Shown here: one piece after another, positions 32,394 through 32,788 of the stretch | Layout: each line of letters begins with the position of its first letter | How positions within the stretch are numbered: the stretch's first letter is position 1 | From: Thermoplasmata archaeon | Lineage (GTDB): Archaea; Thermoplasmatota; Thermoplasmata; Thermoplasmatales; Thermoplasmataceae | Assembly (NCBI GenBank): GCA_021794355.1 | Contig: JAJYRA010000024.1 | Span: 1 to 32,788 of the forward strand | Length of the DNA stretch: 32,788 nucleotides | Direction: 5' to 3' | Translations under genes and position numbers: made by a program | Notes under the pieces: model-generated | The model's input: only the letters and a program-made list of their open reading frames with translations | Told to the model about the DNA's origin: nothing | Database searches by the model: none

Positions 32394-32721
32394 TTGCATG
32401 GATGTTATTTCCCTGGTTAATGTTTCTCCTTTTTGGATTAGCCACATAGTTTAGCAGTTCTTCCTTTTAATTTAAAATAGAGACAATTTCTAAAAACCCA
32501 CGAAAACAGACTTGCGATGACCGTTCATAAGATTGAAGAATCAGTCATATTACCAATTTCTCAGAGTTAAACAAATTTTGAGGTTCGAACAGAACTGGAG
32601 TTTATAGAAATCTTCTTTTGAGAATGAAATAAGGATTATTTTCCTTATCATATATTTACAACTTACTTTCCGCATGAATTAAAAGGCTTATCCCGGAATT
32701 AATCTCTAGCGTCAGCATTAC
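32394..32721. other. Intergenic region with no recognised feature
   Basis: About 330 bp of AT-rich sequence between the tmk promoter and the partial gene at the right edge. Short T-rich runs are present, but no gene, tRNA or repeat is recognised. Confidence 0.4.
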
Positions 32722-32788
32722 CTATTTCTCTGCCTCCCGGAGTACTTTTAGATCTTCCTCCGTAGGCTCTATAATTCTTTGATCTACT
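32722..32788 (-). CDS. C-terminus of an unidentified protein (cut by window edge)
   Basis: The minus strand is open from the right edge to TAG (32722-32724). It encodes a charged, helix-prone C-terminal tail of at least 21 residues, including RIIEPTEEDLKVLREAEK. The sequence looks coding because of its acidic and basic heptad-like content, but is too short to name. The rest lies outside the window. Confidence 0.4.
   Translation of the reverse strand, partial: VDQRIIEPTEEDLKVLREAEK

Noticed and set aside
1-32788. CRISPR array, rRNA operon, prophage or defence island
   Set aside because: No regularly spaced repeats, cas genes, rRNA sequence, integrase or phage structural genes were seen; the only nuclease of this kind is the transposon-encoded TnpB.

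Overview
This window looks like chromosomal DNA of a Thermoplasmata archaeon, probably order Thermoplasmatales (a Thermoplasma, Ferroplasma or Cuniculiplasma relative). The clade-marking genes are a tricorn-interacting-factor type M1 aminopeptidase, an archaeal sn-glycerol-1-phosphate dehydrogenase (ether-lipid stereochemistry), Dph2, UPF0179, an e-MtaB type methylthiotransferase, an archaeal type II methionine aminopeptidase and a CYP119-like P450. The DNA is AT-rich, prefers AGG/AGA for arginine, and many genes have a TATA-like box centred about 24-27 nt before the start codon, the signature of leaderless archaeal transcripts. The genus is an inference.

Layout. 1-1066: the right part of an IS200/IS605-type element carrying tnpB, ending in a hairpin that abuts a cytochrome P450. 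1073-2912: P450 and a HAD phosphatase. 2909-8353 (minus strand): M1 aminopeptidase, a tubby/LURP-one-like protein, and a three-gene cluster of ABC permease, ABC ATPase and sequon-rich membrane protein. 8492-13090 (plus): a compact run of MBL-fold hydrolase, beta-hydroxyacid dehydrogenase, prepilin peptidase, HutI and Dph2, convergent with an e-MtaB radical SAM enzyme. 14298-21570 is looser: amidohydrolase, methyltransferase, aspartase, a small membrane protein, an alpha/beta hydrolase of bacterial flavour and tRNA-Val(GAC), with long gene-poor gaps. These gaps hold two inverted-repeat-bounded elements, one with a clean 8-bp target duplication, and several decayed reading frames. 21571-26092 (plus): asparaginase, G1P dehydrogenase, UPF0179, YchF-type GTPase and a zinc-ribbon membrane protein. 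26160-32375: GNAT acetyltransferase, multi-TM protein, a Rieske ferredoxin translationally coupled to a fused ETF, a divergent SufR-like regulator, methionine aminopeptidase and thymidylate kinase. The right edge cuts an unidentified minus-strand gene.

How it works together. Several genes fit peptide and amino-acid oxidation (tricorn-factor aminopeptidase, HutI, asparaginase, aspartase, beta-hydroxyacid dehydrogenase, ETF), in line with a peptidotrophic acidophile. The most distinctive locus is 27376-30398. There a Rieske ferredoxin and a one-chain EtfBA share a leaderless operon, divergent from a winged-helix regulator with a SufR-like cysteine pattern. A 20-bp palindrome and two tiny overlapping reading frames, with a prfB-like AGGGGG-TTT-TGA motif, lie between them.
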